Assembly: GCA_963736685.1 (NCBI GenBank)
Contig: CAVTPZ010000005.1
Location: forward strand, 1 to 64,000
Direction: 5' to 3'
Source: DASUPK01 sp963736685
GTDB taxonomy: Bacteria; Actinomycetota; Thermoleophilia; Solirubrobacterales; 70-9
DNA length: 64,000 bases
This document shows positions 23,173 to 31,769 of this stretch, one piece after another. The notes under the pieces were generated by a model. That model was not told where the DNA came from. It saw only the letters and a list, made by a program, of their open reading frames with translations, and searched no databases. A program made the translations under genes and the position numbers. Positions within the stretch are counted from its first letter, which is position 1, and each line of letters begins with the position of its first letter.

Positions 23173-23865
23173 TTAGCCGTTCTCCTGCTGATCGTCCTGC
23201 GGGTTCGGGGCCCGCTGGATGACCACCTCGCAATTGCTGACGTGGTCCAGGTCGCCGAGGTCCACGATCGCGACGTCGCGGTCGCGGCCGCAGTCGACCG
23301 AGTCGGACTCGCCGTCGTTGACGTGGATCACGTCATGACCGCGCCCCCCGAACACCGTGTCGCCCCCGGGCAGAGCTGCGTCCGCCTGGGCGAGCGCGTA
23401 GATGACGTCGTCATCCGGCCCGCCGAAGACGGTGTCGACGCCGATTCCGGCGAACAGGAGGTCACGCCCCCGCCCGCCGCGAACGATGTCGTCGCCGCTG
23501 CGTCCCCGGAGATGGTCGGCGCCCTGGCGGCCGAGCAGGACGTCGTTGCCGTCCTGGCCGAACGCTGTGTCGGAGCCACGCCCGAGATCCACCGTGTCAT
23601 TGCCCGGCCCGGCGTCAACGCCGTCGTTCCCGGGGCCGCCGAACACGGTGTCGTTCCCGTCTCCCGCGCTGACCAGATCGTTGCCCGATTGTGCGAAGAC
23701 CGAGTCATCTCCGCCCAGGGCCTGAATCTGATCTGCCCGGTGTGTCCCGAACAGCTGGTTCGGGCCGTCATCGCCGACGATCGTCGCCGCCATCGCGACG
23801 GTGGCCCCCGCTGCAGCCATCGCCAACACGGCGACGACGATCAGTCCCATCGTCTTCTTTCGCAT
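23173..23865 (-). CDS. Secreted RTX-like calcium-binding repeat protein
   Basis: 230-residue exported protein with signal peptide (MRKKTMGLIVVAVLAMAAAG…AMA-A). The body is about 13 nonapeptide-like repeats of the GGxGxDxxx type (AGDGNDTVFGGPGNDGVDAG, LGRQGADHLRGRSGDD, GGRGRDLLFAG, GGRGHDVIHVN) that form a calcium-binding beta-roll. It ends in VSNCEVVIQRAPN, a motif often seen at the end of actinobacterial repeats of this kind. No type-I secretion genes are near, so export is by Sec. Confidence 0.88.
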   Translation of the reverse strand: MRKKTMGLIVVAVLAMAAAGATVAMAATIVGDDGPNQLFGTHRADQIQALGGDDSVFAQSGNDLVSAGDGNDTVFGGPGNDGVDAGPGNDTVDLGRGSDTAFGQDGNDVLLGRQGADHLRGRSGDDIVRGGRGRDLLFAGIGVDTVFGGPDDDVIYALAQADAALPGGDTVFGGRGHDVIHVNDGESDSVDCGRDRDVAIVDLGDLDHVSNCEVVIQRAPNPQDDQQENG

Positions 23866-23953
23866 CGAATCCCTCCCTGGGATCGTTGTGTATCCCTAGA
23901 ACATTTTTGGGTGGGCGCGGTTGCGGTTTCGAGAGACAGATAGCGTGCGGCCC

Positions 23954-25354
23954 ATGAGTGACGACGTCGCCTTCGCAGGCGCTGCCCGGATTGCAGAGAT
24001 GGTGCGCTCCAAGGAGGTCTCTCCGAGCGAGCTCGTCGAGCTGTACCTGCGGCGGATCGACCGCCTCGACCCCGAGCTGAACGCGTACCGCGTGGTGCTG
24101 GCTGAGGGCGCTCGGACTGACGCCAAGCGCGCCGAGGAGCGTCTCGCCAAGGGGGACGACGCACCCTTGCTCGGCGTGCCCGTGGCGATCAAGGACAACG
24201 TCGACTACGCCGGTGAGGTGACCACGGATGGCACCGCCGCCTACGGGGATCCCGCCGCAGAGGACGGGCTGATCGTTCGGCGGCTTCGCGAGGCGGGCGC
24301 GTCGATCCTCGGCAAGACGAATCTCCCGGAACTGGCGATCTACGGCTTCACCGAGAGCCCGACGTGGGGCGACACTCGGAACCCGTGGGACACCTCCCGG
24401 ACCTGCGGCGGCTCGAGCGGAGGCAGCGGGGTCGCAACCGCCGCGGGTATGTGCGCGATCGCGCATGCGACCGACGGTGCCGGATCGATTCGCTACCCGG
24501 CGGCGTACAACGGGCTCTTCGGATTGAAGCCGCAGCGCAACCGGATCTCGCTCTCACCGGATCGTGAGCATTGGCATGGCCTCTCCGTGGCCGGCTGCGT
24601 CAGCCGGACGGTCATGGACACGGCGCTCTTCCTGGACGTGATGAGTGGCCCCGAGGTGGGGGACTTCGAGTCGCCGCCTCCGTTCGAGCGCTCGCTGGTC
24701 GACGCCGCTCGCGCGAGTCCCGGCAAGCTGAGGATCGCCTGCTCCACCAAGACGATCCTCCCCGGGCCCAAGGCGCCCGAGGTGATCGCCGCCTATCGGG
24801 AGACGATCGAGCTGCTCAGGTCGCTGGGTCATGAGGTGACTGAGGCGAGCCCGAGGTATGGCCGCATGTACACCGACTTCTACCCGCTGTACTTCCGCGG
24901 GATCCGCGACGAGGGGCTGGCCCTGCCGCATCCCGAGCGGCTCTCCGATCAGACGAAGAGCTTCGTCAGGGCCGGCAGGTTGTTCAGCGATCGGCGACTG
25001 GCGAAGGTCCGGGACCGCCAGCCCGCGGCGGTGGCGCGCATCATGGAGTTCTTCCGCGACTACGACATGCTGATCACGCCGGCGACCGCCCAGCTCCCGG
25101 TCGAGATCGGGCATTGGCGCGGCCAGGGCGCCCTCCGCACCATCAACGGGATGGCCGCGGTCTATCCATATGCGGCGGCGTGGAACTACACGGGGCAGCC
25201 GGCGGCGGCGATCCCGGCCGGGTTCACCGACTCGGGCATGCCGCGCTCGGTGATGGTGGTCGCTCGCCCGAACCGCGAGGACATGCTGGTTTCGCTCGGA
25301 GCGCAGATCGAGGCGGAGAGGCCCTGGGCGGACCCGCGCCCGCCGGCTAGCTAG
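23954..25354 (+). CDS. Amidase signature family hydrolase
   Basis: 466-residue amidohydrolase. The Ser-cisSer-Lys triad is visible: Lys80 in PVAIKDN, the glycine/serine-rich signature CGGSSGGSG (cis-Ser about 155), and nucleophile Ser178 in GAGSIRYPA. The C-terminal part MLITPATAQLP and PAAAIPAGF are normal for the family. It is a free amidase rather than GatA, since no gatB/gatC lies near and the C-terminal sequence differs. ATG 23954 is chosen; an upstream alternative would add 11 residues. The stop overlaps that of the convergent MBL gene by 4 bp (CTAG). Confidence 0.9.
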   Translation: MSDDVAFAGAARIAEMVRSKEVSPSELVELYLRRIDRLDPELNAYRVVLAEGARTDAKRAEERLAKGDDAPLLGVPVAIKDNVDYAGEVTTDGTAAYGDPAAEDGLIVRRLREAGASILGKTNLPELAIYGFTESPTWGDTRNPWDTSRTCGGSSGGSGVATAAGMCAIAHATDGAGSIRYPAAYNGLFGLKPQRNRISLSPDREHWHGLSVAGCVSRTVMDTALFLDVMSGPEVGDFESPPPFERSLVDAARASPGKLRIACSTKTILPGPKAPEVIAAYRETIELLRSLGHEVTEASPRYGRMYTDFYPLYFRGIRDEGLALPHPERLSDQTKSFVRAGRLFSDRRLAKVRDRQPAAVARIMEFFRDYDMLITPATAQLPVEIGHWRGQGALRTINGMAAVYPYAAAWNYTGQPAAAIPAGFTDSGMPRSVMVVARPNREDMLVSLGAQIEAERPWADPRPPAS

Positions 25355-26229
25355 GTCGCTACGACGGCGCGATCCCTCGCGACGACCTCGAGCTCCTGAC
25401 CCTCTGCTGCCATCTCGATCGTCCCATCGGGGCCGCCGAGCTGCTGCCAGCACTCGCGCGCAGTCTCTCCGAAGCGGTCCAGGAAGTCGTCCGAGTGCAG
25501 CGGATCGTGGTGGAACATCAGAAGCCTCTGGGCCTCCACGCGGCGCGCGAAGGTGAGCGTGTCCGTGAGCCTCGAATGGCCCCAGCCCACGTGGTCCGGG
25601 TACTCCTTGTCCGTGTACTGGCAGTCGTGGATCAGCAGGTCGGTGTCCCGGGCGAGGTCGTAGCCGGAGATCCACTCCGGCTCGAGCGTGTCCAGCGGGG
25701 CGCCCAGGCCAGGCTCGTGGTCCGAGATGTAGGTCAGTGTCGTCGGGCCGTCGGTGATGCGGTAGCCCAGCGTTGGCCCACGGTGCGTGACCGCCTCGGC
25801 GTGGATCTTGGCCGGACCGATCTCCCACTCGCTCGGGGGCGTGTCGCGGAAGCCGATCTCGCAGGGGAGCTCGCGGACCTCGACGGGGGAGAGGGGAGCG
25901 GAGATGTAGCGCGCGATCCGCTCCTCGAGCGACGCCTCCGGTGAAGAGGGTCCCCAGATCGTGATCTCAGTCTCCGAGCGGAAGCAGGGCGCGAAGAACA
26001 TCAGGCCCTGGATGTGGTCGAGGTGCAGATGGGTGAGGAGGATGTTGATCTTCGGCAGCCTCTTCGCGATCCCGACGCCGAGGCTGCGGATGCCGGTGCC
26101 GGCGTCGATGATCAGGGTCGAGCCGTCCGAGAGCTGGAGTTCCACGCAGGAGGTGTTCCCGCCGTAGCGGTTCATCTCCGGTCCCGGGGCAGGGACCGAG
26201 CCGCGTGCTCCCCAGACTTTGAGCTTCAT
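25351..26229 (-). CDS. MBL-fold metallo-hydrolase
   Basis: 292-residue metallo-beta-lactamase-fold hydrolase. It opens MKLKVWGARGSVPAPGPEMN, the hallmark of a group related to cyclic-phosphodiesterase/PhnP-like proteins, with RYGGNTSCVEL and the metal motif THLHLDHIQG (about 84-93), then LIHDCQYT and a late MFHHDPLHSDD. GAGGAG lies directly before the ATG at 26229. The substrate is unknown; phosphodiester or nuclease-like activity is most likely for this group. It follows the PAS-protein gene by 44 bp on the same strand. Confidence 0.85.
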   Translation of the reverse strand: MKLKVWGARGSVPAPGPEMNRYGGNTSCVELQLSDGSTLIIDAGTGIRSLGVGIAKRLPKINILLTHLHLDHIQGLMFFAPCFRSETEITIWGPSSPEASLEERIARYISAPLSPVEVRELPCEIGFRDTPPSEWEIGPAKIHAEAVTHRGPTLGYRITDGPTTLTYISDHEPGLGAPLDTLEPEWISGYDLARDTDLLIHDCQYTDKEYPDHVGWGHSRLTDTLTFARRVEAQRLLMFHHDPLHSDDFLDRFGETARECWQQLGGPDGTIEMAAEGQELEVVARDRAVVAT

Positions 26230-26273
26230 CTCCTCACAGCTTCCTGTACTCCTCCTGCCCAGCCTATAGCGGT

Positions 26274-26675
26274 CTAACCGCCAGAACCGTCGTTCTGCGT
26301 CCAGAAGAAGATCATCGCTCCCTCCTGGCCGCCCTCGGCGACGATCGGGAGCGCGGTCGATTCGATCTCGTACTCGTCGCCTCGCATCGAGTGCACCTTG
26401 AAGTTGCCATGCGCCGGGCGACCGTGCCGCAGGGCCCGGGTGGTCGGGATCTCCTCGATCGGGATCGGTTTCCCGTCCTCCCCGAACGGCCCCATCGCGT
26501 GACTCCACTCCTCAGCGGGCATGCGCGCGGACTCCTCGAACGAGATGCCGAGCAGGGCGCCGGCGGCCTCGTTGTAGAAGATCAGCGCGCCGCTCTCGTC
26601 GACGAGGAACGCCGGGGTGGAGAGGCTCGTCAGGAAGTTCCGGGCAAGGATGAGCTCGAGGGGCTTCTGATCCAT
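26274..26675 (-). CDS. PAS-domain sensor protein
   Basis: 133-residue single PAS domain: LSTPAFLVDESGALIFYNEAAGALLGISFEESARM (about 18-52) is the typical PAS core, followed by RGDEYEIESTALPIV and MIFFWTQ. No output domain is attached, so it may sense a ligand and act on a partner protein. ATG 26675 matches the start of the domain; the open frame further upstream to 27146 is not protein-like. Confidence 0.75.
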   Translation of the reverse strand: MDQKPLELILARNFLTSLSTPAFLVDESGALIFYNEAAGALLGISFEESARMPAEEWSHAMGPFGEDGKPIPIEEIPTTRALRHGRPAHGNFKVHSMRGDEYEIESTALPIVAEGGQEGAMIFFWTQNDGSGG

Positions 26676-26708
26676 TCCGCACGAAGTCTCGCGTATGCTC
26701 GCCGCAGG

Positions 26709-26930
26709 ATGCGGCAACGGGCTTGCGGGGTGACGCTTCTCACATGCGGGCTGCTGCTCGTCCTCGCCGCCTGGTATCTGACCGCCCTCGACTTCCGCAC
26801 CGGCCGCACCGTCTACCGACGCCTGGCGGGCACGGGCTTCGCCTTCAACAACAACTACGCCCCCGTGACACTCGGGCCAGACGGCACGGCCTACGTGGGC
26901 GTCCTCGGGGGCGTAGTCGCTCTGCCGTAA
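26709..26930 (+). CDS. Small secreted or membrane protein, possible beta-propeller remnant
   Basis: 73 residues: a hydrophobic N-terminal segment (GVTLLTCGLLLVLAAWYLTAL) followed by TGFAFNNNYAPVTLGPDGTAYVGVLGGVVALP. The last part looks like the final blade of a larger PQQ/propeller-type surface protein, so the gene may be an internally deleted remnant. A hairpin follows at 26964. It is divergent from the PAS gene (33 bp). Confidence 0.5.
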   Translation: MRQRACGVTLLTCGLLLVLAAWYLTALDFRTGRTVYRRLAGTGFAFNNNYAPVTLGPDGTAYVGVLGGVVALP

Positions 26931-26963
26931 CGAGGCCGCGCCGGTCGCGGAATGAACGAGTGG

Positions 26964-26987
26964 GGCCGAGAAAAGCGACTCTCGGCC
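26964..26987 (+). terminator. Hairpin after the small secreted-protein gene
   Basis: GGCCGAGA (26964-26971) and TCTCGGCC (26980-26987) form a perfect 8-bp stem with an 8-base loop, 34 bases after the stop at 26930. There is no T-run. Confidence 0.45.
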
Positions 26988-27108
26988 GGAGAGCCCGCCG
27001 GCCGAGGTCGCGACACGCCTGCTTGCTGAGATCAGGGCACGCGTCCCGCCAACCCCGGCGGGTCGCCGAGCACGCGCAGGTGGTCCCCACGCGTGCGGAG
27101 AGCCAGAG

Positions 27109-27255
27109 CTAGGAGAGCTTCCCGATCTTGAAGATCTTCGTCCCACAGTCGGGGCACGTGCCCTGAATGGCGGGGCGACCGTTCTTCATAGTCACCTGTG
27201 TCGGGTCCTTGATCTCGACCTTCTTGCGTTCCTTGACGCAGTAGCCCTCAGGCAT
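27109..27255 (-). CDS. DUF5679-like small zinc-ribbon protein
   Basis: 48-residue protein reading MPEGYCVKERKKVEIKDP, then QVTMKNGRPAIQGTCPDCGT and KIFKIGKLS-stop. The CxxC knuckle (CPDCG) with an upstream cysteine (GYCVK) is the pattern of the short DUF5679 family common in archaea and actinobacteria, which probably bind zinc. A perfect ribosome site, AAAGGAGGT, lies 5 bases before the ATG at 27255, which makes expression convincing despite its size. No partner can be named. Confidence 0.8.
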   Translation of the reverse strand: MPEGYCVKERKKVEIKDPTQVTMKNGRPAIQGTCPDCGTKIFKIGKLS

Positions 27256-27352
27256 CGAGGACCTCCTTTCGAGCCGATTCCGAAAATCACGCTAGAGCAC
27301 ACAGCGGACGCGGGTGGCCGCAGGCGTGCAACTTAGTGCGGAAAGTAACTAG

Positions 27353-28072
27353 CTACTTGCCCGCAGGCGTGGTGGTGGTCGTCGCCCCGGGCGTGAGCGC
27401 CGTGCCCCCGCCCGTGCCTGCGGCCGCGCCCTTGCTGAACGCTCCCGCGGACGCCTGTGTCTGCAGGCTGGAGATGCTGGCCGCGTTCTGGGTCTGCTGC
27501 TTCTGCACGGCTGCGATCGACTGCTGGAGTTGGGAGACGGACGAGTTGAGCGCCGCCTGCGTGTCCTTCGAGTTCTTGGTCGCCGCGGCCTCGAGCGCGT
27601 CGATTCGCTTGGTGAGAGCGTCAACGTCGCTCTTCGTGGCGCTGTCCGACTTGGCATTGAGACCGATGTAGAGCGCCGCGCCTGCGGCGAGGAGCGCGAT
27701 CACCACGCCTGCGATGCCGAAATAGGTCATTCGGCCCTGCTTGCGCTCGATCTCGGCCATCCAGCCCTGCAGCCCCTCCATTCGCTCCTGCACGTTGGGC
27801 TCGGGTGCCTTCGGGGTCGCCGGCTTGGCGGGCTCCTTCGGGGCGGTCGCCTTTGGAGCCGTCTCCTTGGTGTCCGGAGTCTCCTTGGCGTCCGGAGACT
27901 CCTTGCTCTCCTTGGGGACCGGAGTCTCCTTGGTTTCCTTCGCTCCGTTCCCCGCATTCGGCTGCTCCTTGGCCTCTTTCGGAGCGGTCTCCGTCTTCGC
28001 CTCGGCGCCGTCGGACCTGCCGGACCGGGATAGCTTGGGCATGCGGACGCGCGGGGCGCGGAAATCGGGCAT
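27353..28072 (-). CDS. Single-pass membrane protein with disordered N-terminus and coiled coil
   Basis: 239 residues in three parts: a Lys/Glu/Pro/Thr-rich cytoplasmic stretch with repeated KETxETPxxKESKESPDAKE-type units (about 20-85), one membrane helix (YFGIAGVVIALLAAGAALYIGL, about 118-139), and a predicted coiled coil outside (SDVDALTKRIDALEAAATKN … VSQLQQSIAAVQKQQTQNAA). The C-terminus is low-complexity Gly/Ala/Thr. No family is recognised; the layout suggests a scaffold or anchoring role. Confidence 0.75.
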   Translation of the reverse strand: MPDFRAPRVRMPKLSRSGRSDGAEAKTETAPKEAKEQPNAGNGAKETKETPVPKESKESPDAKETPDTKETAPKATAPKEPAKPATPKAPEPNVQERMEGLQGWMAEIERKQGRMTYFGIAGVVIALLAAGAALYIGLNAKSDSATKSDVDALTKRIDALEAAATKNSKDTQAALNSSVSQLQQSIAAVQKQQTQNAASISSLQTQASAGAFSKGAAAGTGGGTALTPGATTTTTPAGK

Positions 28073-28160
28073 CGAGGGATCCTAGCCCGACCCCGGCGCC
28101 CGCGGCCCCGTACCATCTCGCGTCCGTCCATCGCAGATTCGAACTCAAGGAGTGGCCCAG

Positions 28161-29324
28161 ATGCCCGAAGCAGTGATCGTCGACACCATCCGCACGCCCA
28201 TCGGCCGTGCCTTCAAGGGATCCCTGGCCCAGCTTCGGCCCGATGAAATGGGCGCCTTCGTGATCGACCAGCTGCTCGAGCGGAACCCGGACGTGGATCC
28301 GGCCTCGATCGAGGACGTCTTCTGCGGCTGCGGCATGCCGCAGGGCCTCCAGGCATTCAACATCGGGCGCATCATGGTCCTGCTCTCCGAGAAGCTGCCG
28401 GAGACGGTCAACGGCGTGACGATGTCCCGCTACTGCGCTTCCAGCCTCGACTCGATCAGGCACGCCGCCAATGCCGTGCGCGCCGGCCAGGGCGACACCT
28501 ACATCGCCGCCGGGGTCGAGTGGGTCTCCCGCTACAACGAGCGCACGGAGCCGGCCGGGGCAGCCGACCAGAACGAGAAGCTCCAGGGCAAGGACGGCAC
28601 GCCGAACGCCTACATCGATATGGGCCTCACGGCCGTGAACGTCGCCAAGAAGTACGAGGTGAGCCGCGCGGATATGGACAAATACGCGCAGCGCTCCCAG
28701 GAGCTTGCCGTGCAGTCGCAGGAGGACGGCTTCTTCGACCGCGAGATCGTGCCTGTCACGGACCAGGAGGGCAACGAGGTGGCGAAGGACGACGGCCCGC
28801 GTGCCAGCTCGACCCTCGAGAAGCTCTCCGAGCTGCCCGAGGCGTTCGACGGTGGGGGAGGAGTCACCGCGGGTAACTCGTGCCCGCTCAATGACGGCGC
28901 CGCCGCCGTGCTGGTCATGTCCGAGGATCGCGCCAAGGAGCTCGGCCTGAAGCCGCGCGCCAAGCTGCTGACGGCCGCCACCCACGGCAATGAGCCCGAG
29001 TACATGGGGGTGGCCCCGATCGGCGCGATCAAGAAGGTCCTCGACCGGCAGGGGATGAAGATCGACGACGTCGACGTGGTCGAGCTCAACGAGGCCTTCG
29101 CGGCCCAGGTGATCCCGATCATGGCCGAGTGCGACATCCCGCTGGAGAAGATGAACACGCATGGCGGTGCGATTGCGCTCGGGCACCCCTTCGGCATGAC
29201 CGGCGCCCGCATCATGGGCACCCTGCTCAACGTCATGGAGACCGATGACCACGCGGTCGGCCTCGAGACGATGTGCGTCGCGGGCGGCCAGGGCGAGGCG
29301 CAGCTCGTCGAGCGGCTGAACTAG
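28161..29324 (+). CDS. Acetyl-CoA acyltransferase (thiolase)
   Basis: 387-residue thiolase catalysing the last step of beta-oxidation or acetoacetyl-CoA formation. Nucleophile Cys92 lies in SRYCASSLDSI, then NEAFAAQ, the histidine motif GGAIALGHPFGMTGAR, and the second cysteine in CVAGGQGEA, all in normal order. AAGGAG lies 8 bases before the ATG at 28161, so the in-frame GTG nine bases earlier is not needed. The insert ADQNEKLQGKDGTPNAYIDMG suits FadA-like degradative thiolases. Its stop overlaps that of the convergent oxidoreductase gene. Confidence 0.93.
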   Translation: MPEAVIVDTIRTPIGRAFKGSLAQLRPDEMGAFVIDQLLERNPDVDPASIEDVFCGCGMPQGLQAFNIGRIMVLLSEKLPETVNGVTMSRYCASSLDSIRHAANAVRAGQGDTYIAAGVEWVSRYNERTEPAGAADQNEKLQGKDGTPNAYIDMGLTAVNVAKKYEVSRADMDKYAQRSQELAVQSQEDGFFDREIVPVTDQEGNEVAKDDGPRASSTLEKLSELPEAFDGGGGVTAGNSCPLNDGAAAVLVMSEDRAKELGLKPRAKLLTAATHGNEPEYMGVAPIGAIKKVLDRQGMKIDDVDVVELNEAFAAQVIPIMAECDIPLEKMNTHGGAIALGHPFGMTGARIMGTLLNVMETDDHAVGLETMCVAGGQGEAQLVERLN

Positions 29325-30349
29325 GTAGCGCTTCCCCCTGATGTGGCCGCCGGCGAGGCGGCCACGAGCATCTCGTTGAGTTGTTCCTCGGGCAGACCGA
29401 GGGGCAGCACGAGGTCGATGGCGTCCGCTCCCGCCTCGAGCCAGGCCTGGACGGCGACCCGCGCCTCGTCGTAGGTGCCCATCACCGTCACCTCCCGTGC
29501 AAGTTCCTCCGCCGCGGCCGGCAGCCGCGGCATCCCGCCGCCATCGTTGGCGGCGAGCAGCGCATCGACCTGGTCCGCGAATCCGAAGCGTTCCCGAAGC
29601 ATTCGCGGATAAAGAGGTCCCATACGGGTCAGATAGGCGAGCAGCCAGCCGGCGGCGATCTGCCGAGCCGTCTCCTCATCCTCGCCGAGGGCAAGCGGGA
29701 CGCTGGCGGTTACTCCGGTCCCGGACCGAGCCCCGGCACGCGCCTCACCCTCGGCGAGCAGATCCCGGCCGTCGGGGAGTCGAGAGCGGGCCCAGAGGAA
29801 TGGCAGCCAATGGTCTGCCAGCTCTCCGGCCAGACGCACCGAGGCCGGAGAGAGCGCCGCAAGCAGGATCGGAACCGGCCGCTCGGGCGTCGCCCCCAGC
29901 CGCAGCGGCCTGACGCCCTCGCGCTCGAGCGGCAGACGATCTCCGTCCAGCAGCGACCGAATCGAGATGAGGGTGCTGCGCATCCGGTCGATCGGTCGCT
30001 CCCAGGTGAGCCCGTGCAGTCCCTCGACGAGCGGAGGGCTGCTCGCGCCGAGCCCGAGGCTGAAGCGGCCGCCGGAAGCCCGCTGCAGGCCCGTCGCGGC
30101 CATCGCGATCGCGGCGGGCGAACGGCTCCAGATCGGGAGTACGCCCGATCCGAGGCCGATTCGCGAGGTTGCTCCGGCAATCTGCGTAAGCACCACGACC
30201 GCGTCGTGGGTCCAACCCTCCGCGGTGCCGAAGCGGGCGAAGCCGAGCTTTTCGGCGGCAACGGCAAGCCGGATCGTCGCCTCGGCATCGGTCTGGAAGG
30301 GCGTCACGCCGGCGCCGACCTTTGAACCACCATCCACTTCGGGACACAT
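29321..30349 (-). CDS. LLM-class (F420-type) flavin/deazaflavin-dependent oxidoreductase
   Basis: 342-residue TIM-barrel oxidoreductase of the luciferase-like monooxygenase superfamily. Seen: AEKLGFARFGTAEGWTHDAVVVL, SRIGLGSGVLPIWSRSPAAIA, GRFSLGLGASSPPLVEGLHGL, and the C-terminal MGTYDEARVAVQAWLEAGADAIDLVLPLG. The family includes F420- and FMN-dependent members; the actinobacterial setting favours F420. Substrate unknown. Confidence 0.85.
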   Translation of the reverse strand: MCPEVDGGSKVGAGVTPFQTDAEATIRLAVAAEKLGFARFGTAEGWTHDAVVVLTQIAGATSRIGLGSGVLPIWSRSPAAIAMAATGLQRASGGRFSLGLGASSPPLVEGLHGLTWERPIDRMRSTLISIRSLLDGDRLPLEREGVRPLRLGATPERPVPILLAALSPASVRLAGELADHWLPFLWARSRLPDGRDLLAEGEARAGARSGTGVTASVPLALGEDEETARQIAAGWLLAYLTRMGPLYPRMLRERFGFADQVDALLAANDGGGMPRLPAAAEELAREVTVMGTYDEARVAVQAWLEAGADAIDLVLPLGLPEEQLNEMLVAASPAATSGGSAT

Positions 30350-30424
30350 TGGAGCCTCGTACGAGTCGATTGGGCAGGGAGATTGATTCCATCACGTAGC
30401 ACCCTCAAATAGGGTGCCGCTCCG

Positions 30425-31012
30425 ATGGAGCTGGTGCCGACGACGATCAGCGCCGGGTATGCCGCCGGGCTGAACGCCTACGGCACCGTCTTCCTGCTCG
30501 GGCTGCTCGGCCGCGCGGGATTCGGCGAGGTCCCGCACGATCTCACCACGAAGCCCATCCTGATCGCGGCCGGAGTGATGTTCGCGATCGAGTTCATCAC
30601 CGACAAGGTTCCGTTCCTGGACAGCACCTGGGATCTGCTGCACACGGCGATCAGGCCGGCGATCGGCAGCCTGATCGGCGTCTCGTTCGCCGGCCTCGAC
30701 AACGTGACTGGACCGGAGACGGTCGCGGTCGGCGGCGCCAGCGGCTCAACCGCGCTGGTCTCTCACAGCCTGAAGGCGGGAATCCGCCTGGGCGTCAACG
30801 CTTCGCCCGAGCCGTTCTCGAACGTCTTCATGAGCCTGGTCGAGGACGGGCTGATGGCGGTGGTCGTCGCGCTCGCCCTGAAGGAGCCGTTCATCGCCCT
30901 GGCGGTGGTCATCGTGCTGCTCGCGATCGGGATCGGGATCGTTCTCTACCTGCGCAAGCGAATCAAGCTGGCGCTGGAGAGACGGCGGGAGAGGCGCGCG
31001 GCTTCGCCATAA
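30425..31012 (+). CDS. DUF4126 family membrane protein
   Basis: 195-residue membrane protein. The conserved N-terminus TTISAGYAAGLNAYGTVFLLGLLGR, FITDKVPFLDSTWDLLHTAIRPAIG and LVSHSLKAGIRLGVNASPEPFSN match DUF4126, whose function is unknown. A final helix (AVVIVLLAIGIGIVLYL) precedes a basic tail. It is convergent with a TetR gene; copy 2 of the junction palindrome lies between them. Confidence 0.85.
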   Translation: MELVPTTISAGYAAGLNAYGTVFLLGLLGRAGFGEVPHDLTTKPILIAAGVMFAIEFITDKVPFLDSTWDLLHTAIRPAIGSLIGVSFAGLDNVTGPETVAVGGASGSTALVSHSLKAGIRLGVNASPEPFSNVFMSLVEDGLMAVVVALALKEPFIALAVVIVLLAIGIGIVLYLRKRIKLALERRRERRAASP

Positions 31013-31016
31013 GGTC

Positions 31017-31094
31017 GCGGCCACGAGCGGCCGCCCCACATAAGTCGCTACGGGCTCCGCCCTCCGCTCCAAAGTGCAGCGGCCTGGTGGCCGC
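31017..31094. repeat. Convergent-junction palindrome, copy 2
   Basis: Outer arms GCGGCCAC (31017-31024)/GTGGCCGC (31087-31094), inner GGCCGC/GCGGCC, and apical GGGCtccGCCC. It shares CATAAGTCGCTACGGGCT with copy 1 (one mismatch) and nearly its full length with copy 3. It spans the whole gap between the DUF4126 and TetR genes, ending in the first base of the TetR stop codon. Confidence 0.85.
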
Positions 31095-31708
31095 TAGGCC
31101 CGAAGCCCCTCGACCAGCTGAAGCAGCGCTTCCTCGACCTCCGCGCGCGCCTTGCGCGCCTGCTCGGCATGGGCGATCACGAAGGCCGCCTCGGAGAGGG
31201 CGGCGACGAGGAGGTGCGCCATCGGCTCGGTGGCGATGGGGCGGATGACGCCCGCCTCGACGGCTCCGTCGAGCGCTGCGCGGGTCAGTCCGAGCCCGTG
31301 GCGGTTGTCGATCTCGCGCCACTCGGGCCAGCCGAGCACCGCCGGGGCGTCGGTGAGGCTGATCTGCTTCACGGCGGGCTCCTCGCACGCATCCAGGAAG
31401 GCCCGCATCCCGCTGATCATCAGCTCGTAGGGGTCGTCCGCGCCCTCCATCGTGGCCACGATTCGCTCCATGAGACCGGCCTCCACCCGCTCGAATACGG
31501 CGCGGAACAGGTCACGCTTGTCGGCGAAGTGGTGGTAGAGGGCCCCGCGGGTGACCTTCGCGCGGGCGACGATCTCCTCGGTGCCGACGCTCGCATAGCC
31601 GCGCTCCGTGAAGAGCTCGAGGGCGGCGTCGATCAGCGCCTCCCGAGTCGCCTGGGCCTCCGCCTCGCGGCGGCCAGGCTGGGCGGGTGTCCGCTGAGCG
31701 GTTGACAT
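31094..31708 (-). CDS. TetR family transcriptional regulator
   Basis: 204-residue repressor. The N-terminal HTH is ALIDAALELFTERGYASVGTEEIVARAKVTRGALYHHFADKRDLF (about 25-69), the textbook TetR pattern. The C-terminal ligand domain (LMERIVATMEGADDPYELMI … AHLLVAALSEAAFVIAHAEQ) is of the common TetR_C type with no identifiable ligand. A 17-bp palindrome overlaps its start codon, implying autoregulation and control of the divergent secreted hydrolase. Confidence 0.92.
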   Translation of the reverse strand: MSTAQRTPAQPGRREAEAQATREALIDAALELFTERGYASVGTEEIVARAKVTRGALYHHFADKRDLFRAVFERVEAGLMERIVATMEGADDPYELMISGMRAFLDACEEPAVKQISLTDAPAVLGWPEWREIDNRHGLGLTRAALDGAVEAGVIRPIATEPMAHLLVAALSEAAFVIAHAEQARKARAEVEEALLQLVEGLRA

Positions 31709-31721
31709 ACAGCCTGTAGGT
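31705..31721. promoter_or_regulatory. TetR-type operator overlapping the regulator start codon
   Basis: ACATACAGCCTGTAGGT reads the same on both strands except at the centre and one symmetric pair. It overlaps the TetR ATG (31706-31708) and a TTGACA hexamer (31702-31707) facing the divergent hydrolase. The position fits repression of both genes. Confidence 0.6.
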
Positions 31722-31769
31722 TAGGCGTTGAATAGGCTGGTTCGTCCAGGGATGGAGGAGAGGACGTTG

